From NCBI GenBank assembly GCA_016707285.1, contig JADJIA010000008.1, forward strand, positions 1 to 28,627: 28,627 bases of DNA, in the 5' to 3' direction. Position numbers and translations under genes: made by a program. Shown here in pieces: positions 25,529-28,627 of this stretch; the first letter of the stretch is position 1, and the number at the start of each line of letters is the position of its first letter. The notes below the pieces were generated by a model. That model was not told where the DNA came from. It saw nothing but the letters and a program-made list of their open reading frames with translations, and did not search any database. This stretch comes from Ignavibacteriales bacterium (GTDB taxonomy: Bacteria; Bacteroidota; Ignavibacteria; Ignavibacteriales; Ignavibacteriaceae).

Positions 25529-28387
25529 CTTCAAAAGCAGCATCTTCATTTTTTGTGAAAAGTTGCCTGAGGTCATTTCGTAGAAGTAGATTCCTGAACT
25601 GAGGTTTTTGCCATCAAATGAAACTTCATAAGATCCTTTGTTCATTTCACGGTTGACAACTTCTGCCACTGTGTTTCCGAGCAGATCATAAACTTTAATT
25701 TTTACGAGTCCTGAGGTTGGCACCGAAAACCGGATAATTGTATTAGGATTAAAGGGATTGGGGTAGTTCTGGTGCAGAGCAAATGTACCCGGAACTTCAC
25801 CTGCCACTTCTTTAACTGAAGTGATTCCTGTCCATTTTCCTCTTGCATTGGCAATTGCCTGATCAAGTTTGAGATCGTCATCGGAAGCTGCGAGAGCAAA
25901 AGCCACTTCGATACTGTCGCCCACGGCAATATCAAACGGTCCACCACCTGTAACATGTGAAATATCACCTGCGCCAACCTGTCCTGTTACAACACCTGAC
26001 GAAAGGGATGTCCATTTTTCGAGATCACTGTAACCGTCATAAACGCTGATTCCGCCGGCAGTTCCGTCGTTCATCATCGGTTTAAAAGAATAATTGGTAG
26101 AACTGATAAGAGCGGAAGCCACTTTTGTTGTGAAAGCTGCACTGTTATTCCATACTTTTCCATAATTTCCTGCGACATTCCATTCGGTTCTGTCACCTGT
26201 TCCATCAATCAAATCCCAATCGAAATAAAGTCCTGCATATAGACCGGTTACAGGAAGAGTAGATACATTTTTAATTGTATATCTTACTATAACAAAATCT
26301 TCATCAGCAGTTGCCGAATAGTTATAGGAACGCTGTTTCACTTGAAGTCCAAGTTTTGAACCACCGGCGAGGTTATCGTTAAAAACTCCATAACCTTCAA
26401 CATCAGCTTTTACGCCGGGAATTTTAAGGGAAAACGGGAGTTCTGATTGAAAATCCTTATCCTGGGTATTGCCGTTATTTGATTGTCCTCTGGCAGAGTT
26501 GATAATCTGATTTGCGGCAGTGGAGAGCATCAGCGCACCTTCAAAGAGCATACTGTTGCCACCGTCGTATCTAAATCCTTTGCCTTTGGTGTTTGTCGGG
26601 TAATCGGCAAAACCAAGATTTCCGGCGCTTGTAACAGTAACTGCAACTTTGTTTCCAAGAGTTGTTGCGTAGGTTGGATTTCCAACTGTGCTGACCCATT
26701 GAAAATCGGTATATCCGTCGTCAGAAAAATTGATATTAAAAGCGAGATCAGAGTTTTCAGGGGCAGTTGCCGAGATGGTAAACTGAAACAAACTGTTGGT
26801 ATTGTCAAACTGTGCGCCGGGCTGAACGGTTCCGATGGTAACAGTTGGATTTGCTCCAACAGTTGCATGAGCGGTTTTGCTAACCAGAGTAGCTGTCAGG
26901 TTGGAAGTGGCGTTTAGATAGTTCATACCACGGAAGAAAATGGTGATGGTTTCGCCCTGTTGGAATATTCCGTCGTTGTTTCCTGTAACTGCATCAGAGA
27001 ATACAACTTCAGTAGCTCTAACAGATTTAAAATCGGTGTTTTGAAGCGATTTTAATGCGTTTATTCTTCCTTTTCCAAGTAAACCAACAAAAGAAGGATT
27101 CAAATTATCAATGTTATCAGTAGCAACTCTCACTTTTTCAGCAGCCTGGATTGATGTGAGGGTTGGGAATTGAGCCATTGTGAGGGCAACAAGTCCTGCA
27201 GTGACAGGCGAAGCCATCGAAGTGCCACTGAGTGATGCATAAGTGTTGTTTTGCCATGTGTTATAGATACTGCTTCCGGGAGCTGCCACATCTACATAAT
27301 AACCAAAATTTGAAAATCCCGAACGGGTATCATTTGAAGTGGTGCTTGCAACCGCAAGGACATGATTGTAGGCAGCGGGATAAAATGGATCCCTTACCGA
27401 TTCGTTACCTGCAGCGGCAACAACCACCGCACCGAGTGAAGTAACTTCATCTACAATGGTTTGTCCGAGCATCGAAAATCCACTTCCGCCCCAACTACAG
27501 TTGATAACTTTTGCACCATTCTGAGCTGAATAAAGCAGACCTTCGTATCCATAAACGATATAGGGTGAGCCCGAAGAGGGGTCTCTTTGATCATTTCTTG
27601 ATGTTTTAACAGCCATTACTTTTGTGTTGAATCCAATTCCTGCAACACCGATGCCGTTATTTGTTACGGCACTTGCGCATCCTGCAACATGGGTTCCGTG
27701 ATCCGGCTGGTCTTCCATCGGGTCGTTGTCGGGGGTTCCATTGAGTCCGCCAAAGTCCCATCCTCTAAAATCATCGATATAACCGTTGTTATCGTCGTCA
27801 ATTCCGTTGTTTTCCAACTCACCGGGATTGATCCAGACGTTTGCGTTAAGATCGGGATGATCCCAATCCACACCTGTGTCGTCGATGCCAACAATAATTG
27901 AGCTTGAACCCTGATTGATATCCCAGGCTTCAGCAGCTTTTATTTTAGTTAGATACCATTGTGAGTTATAAGAAGGATCGTTAGGCACAAGACTCAGTTT
28001 GTAAATAAATCTGGGCTCCACCCATTCAACTTCTGCTATGTTTTTCATTTTGCCGGCGGCAAATTCCGGATCGATATCAGAATCGTATTTGATTGAGACT
28101 ATTCTTTCGAGTCCGTTGGAAGAAGCAGCCACTGCTTTTAGCGGAAAGAGAGTTGCTGCACTTTTAACTTTTAAAAAGTCAATTTTTTGCAGGAGAATAT
28201 CGTTTGCAGCAACCGTTCCTGAGGAATTAACGCCCGGCATTGCGCGGTATTTTACAATGATCTCATTGGATAAATATTCAACTGTTCCTTTGGAAATTAC
28301 CCGTTGCGGGACTTGCTGAGCTGAAGAAACTACTATTAAAAACACAAATAAAAATGAGGCTTTTTTTGCCAGTGAAATGAAAAACAT
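25526..28387 (-). CDS. Secreted subtilisin-like serine protease with T9SS type A sorting domain
   Basis: 953 residues. Signal peptide 1-23 (ends VVSSAQ), a propeptide region at about 25-130, then the S8 catalytic domain: D170 in GIDDTGVDWDHPDL, H230 in DHGTHVAG, N328 in AAAGNE and S390 in SGTSMASP. An Asp/Asn-rich loop NNGIDDDNNGYIDDF (193-207) probably binds calcium. After the protease come Ig-like/CARDB-type and further beta domains (about 455-860). Last is the sorting domain (HQNYPNPFNPNTIIRFSV to MKMLLLK), recognised by the type IX system and cut off when the protein reaches the surface. It would degrade external protein for nutrients or process surface proteins. The frame is intact, unlike the other T9SS genes here. 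It is monocistronic, with its own terminator, and is flanked on both sides by octamer arrays and 20-bp modules. Confidence 0.95.
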   Translation of the reverse strand: MFFISLAKKASFLFVFLIVVSSAQQVPQRVISKGTVEYLSNEIIVKYRAMPGVNSSGTVAANDILLQKIDFLKVKSAATLFPLKAVAASSNGLERIVSIKYDSDIDPEFAAGKMKNIAEVEWVEPRFIYKLSLVPNDPSYNSQWYLTKIKAAEAWDINQGSSSIIVGIDDTGVDWDHPDLNANVWINPGELENNGIDDDNNGYIDDFRGWDFGGLNGTPDNDPMEDQPDHGTHVAGCASAVTNNGIGVAGIGFNTKVMAVKTSRNDQRDPSSGSPYIVYGYEGLLYSAQNGAKVINCSWGGSGFSMLGQTIVDEVTSLGAVVVAAAGNESVRDPFYPAAYNHVLAVASTTSNDTRSGFSNFGYYVDVAAPGSSIYNTWQNNTYASLSGTSMASPVTAGLVALTMAQFPTLTSIQAAEKVRVATDNIDNLNPSFVGLLGKGRINALKSLQNTDFKSVRATEVVFSDAVTGNNDGIFQQGETITIFFRGMNYLNATSNLTATLVSKTAHATVGANPTVTIGTVQPGAQFDNTNSLFQFTISATAPENSDLAFNINFSDDGYTDFQWVSTVGNPTYATTLGNKVAVTVTSAGNLGFADYPTNTKGKGFRYDGGNSMLFEGALMLSTAANQIINSARGQSNNGNTQDKDFQSELPFSLKIPGVKADVEGYGVFNDNLAGGSKLGLQVKQRSYNYSATADEDFVIVRYTIKNVSTLPVTGLYAGLYFDWDLIDGTGDRTEWNVAGNYGKVWNNSAAFTTKVASALISSTNYSFKPMMNDGTAGGISVYDGYSDLEKWTSLSSGVVTGQVGAGDISHVTGGGPFDIAVGDSIEVAFALAASDDDLKLDQAIANARGKWTGITSVKEVAGEVPGTFALHQNYPNPFNPNTIIRFSVPTSGLVKIKVYDLLGNTVAEVVNREMNKGSYEVSFDGKNLSSGIYFYEMTSGNFSQKMKMLLLK

Positions 28388-28476
28388 CTGTATCTCGATT
28401 ATGAATGAAGGGGAATTTAAATTTCCACATTTATTTCGAAAAATACAAGGGGATATTTAGTGATAACAATCTTGTT

Positions 28477-28540
28477 TAATCCAATAATGCAGTAATGCAG
28501 TAATCCAATAATTCAATAATGCAGTAATTCAATAATCCAA
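28477..28540 (+). repeat. Tandem octamer array, 8 perfect units
   Basis: Order: TAATCCAA, TAATGCAG, TAATGCAG, TAATCCAA, TAATTCAA, TAATGCAG, TAATTCAA, TAATCCAA, then a degenerate TAATGTTG. It is the longest of the three arrays and the only one not attached to a visible stop codon. Orientation is opposite to the array at the subtilase stop. Confidence 0.92.
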
Positions 28541-28575
28541 TAATGTTGGAATTTCAAGAGTGGATAGTTACGCGG

Positions 28576-28595
28576 AAGGCATCCCTTTGGGAGAT
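28576..28595 (-). repeat. 20-bp hairpin module (copy 2, inverted)
   Basis: aaggcatccctttgggagat is the reverse complement of the module at 25383-25402. It sits between CGCGGA and CGCGGAT units. Confidence 0.8.
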
Positions 28596-28627
28596 TTTCG
28601 CGGATGGATTATTAGGGGAAGAAAATG

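Larger units (their letters stand above)
28388..28627. other. Upstream region of the subtilase, with repeats, to the window edge
   Basis: No gene is seen in 240 bases. The first 90 bases upstream of the subtilase are AT-rich and should contain its promoter, but no perfect TAnnTTTG was found. Then come the octamer array and the 20-bp module flanked by CGCGGA units. Confidence 0.55.

Noticed and set aside
28477..28548. Octamer arrays as a CRISPR
   Set aside because: The units are 8 bases with no spacers, and there are no cas genes.

Overview
The window looks like a chromosomal contig from a member of the Ignavibacteria (Chlorobi/Ignavibacteriota side of the FCB group). Two large secreted proteins end in a type IX secretion (T9SS) sorting domain with the NYPNPFNPxTxI signature typical of that lineage. 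There is a TonB-dependent receptor next to a DUF4249-type lipoprotein. Several start regions carry the Bacteroidetes-style -7 element TAnnTTTG instead of a sigma70 -10 box. The taxonomic call is inferred from protein and promoter style; no rRNA or tRNA gene was seen.

Left part (1-7.2 kb). This is cell-envelope material whose reading frames are broken by many single-base shifts: a YAGG-repeat surface protein (minus strand, runs off the left edge), a small exported protein on the plus strand (1455-2098), and a minus-strand operon transcribed from about 7.2 kb of TonB-dependent receptor, DUF4249-like lipoprotein and an unrecognised HFLED/PEHRD-motif exported protein. Between shifts the protein sequence stays coherent with almost no premature stops. 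That fits base-calling indels near a contig end at least as well as real pseudogenes.

Middle (7.2-18.6 kb). An outer-membrane barrel gene is followed by a YCF48/BNR-repeat T9SS protein (two more shifts). Then come a lone CheY-like receiver, a convergent GT9 heptosyltransferase-type gene (one shift), a large DUF2723 membrane protein with a small coiled-coil gene upstream, an SDR oxidoreductase, and a plus-strand operon of DUF3109, rpoN and an ICMT/NnrU-like membrane protein.

Right part (18.6-28.6 kb). Three tightly packed amide-ligase-type genes stand out: an ATP-grasp, a YbdK/GCS2 carboxylate-amine ligase, and a probable circularly permuted ATP-grasp. They look like a pathway for an unidentified peptide-like product. 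They converge, with a 22-nt overlap, on a minus-strand operon of a small membrane protein, dxr and rseP. The window closes with a T9SS subtilase.

Intergenic DNA carries several families of short repeats: tandem octamers (TAATGCAG/TAATCCAA/TAATTCAA), CACGGAT heptamers in fixed spacing, a GC-rich 38-bp hairpin module and a 20-bp hairpin module. Two octamer arrays begin exactly at the stop codons of the two T9SS genes, and the subtilase gene is bracketed by octamer and 20-bp modules in inverted orientation.
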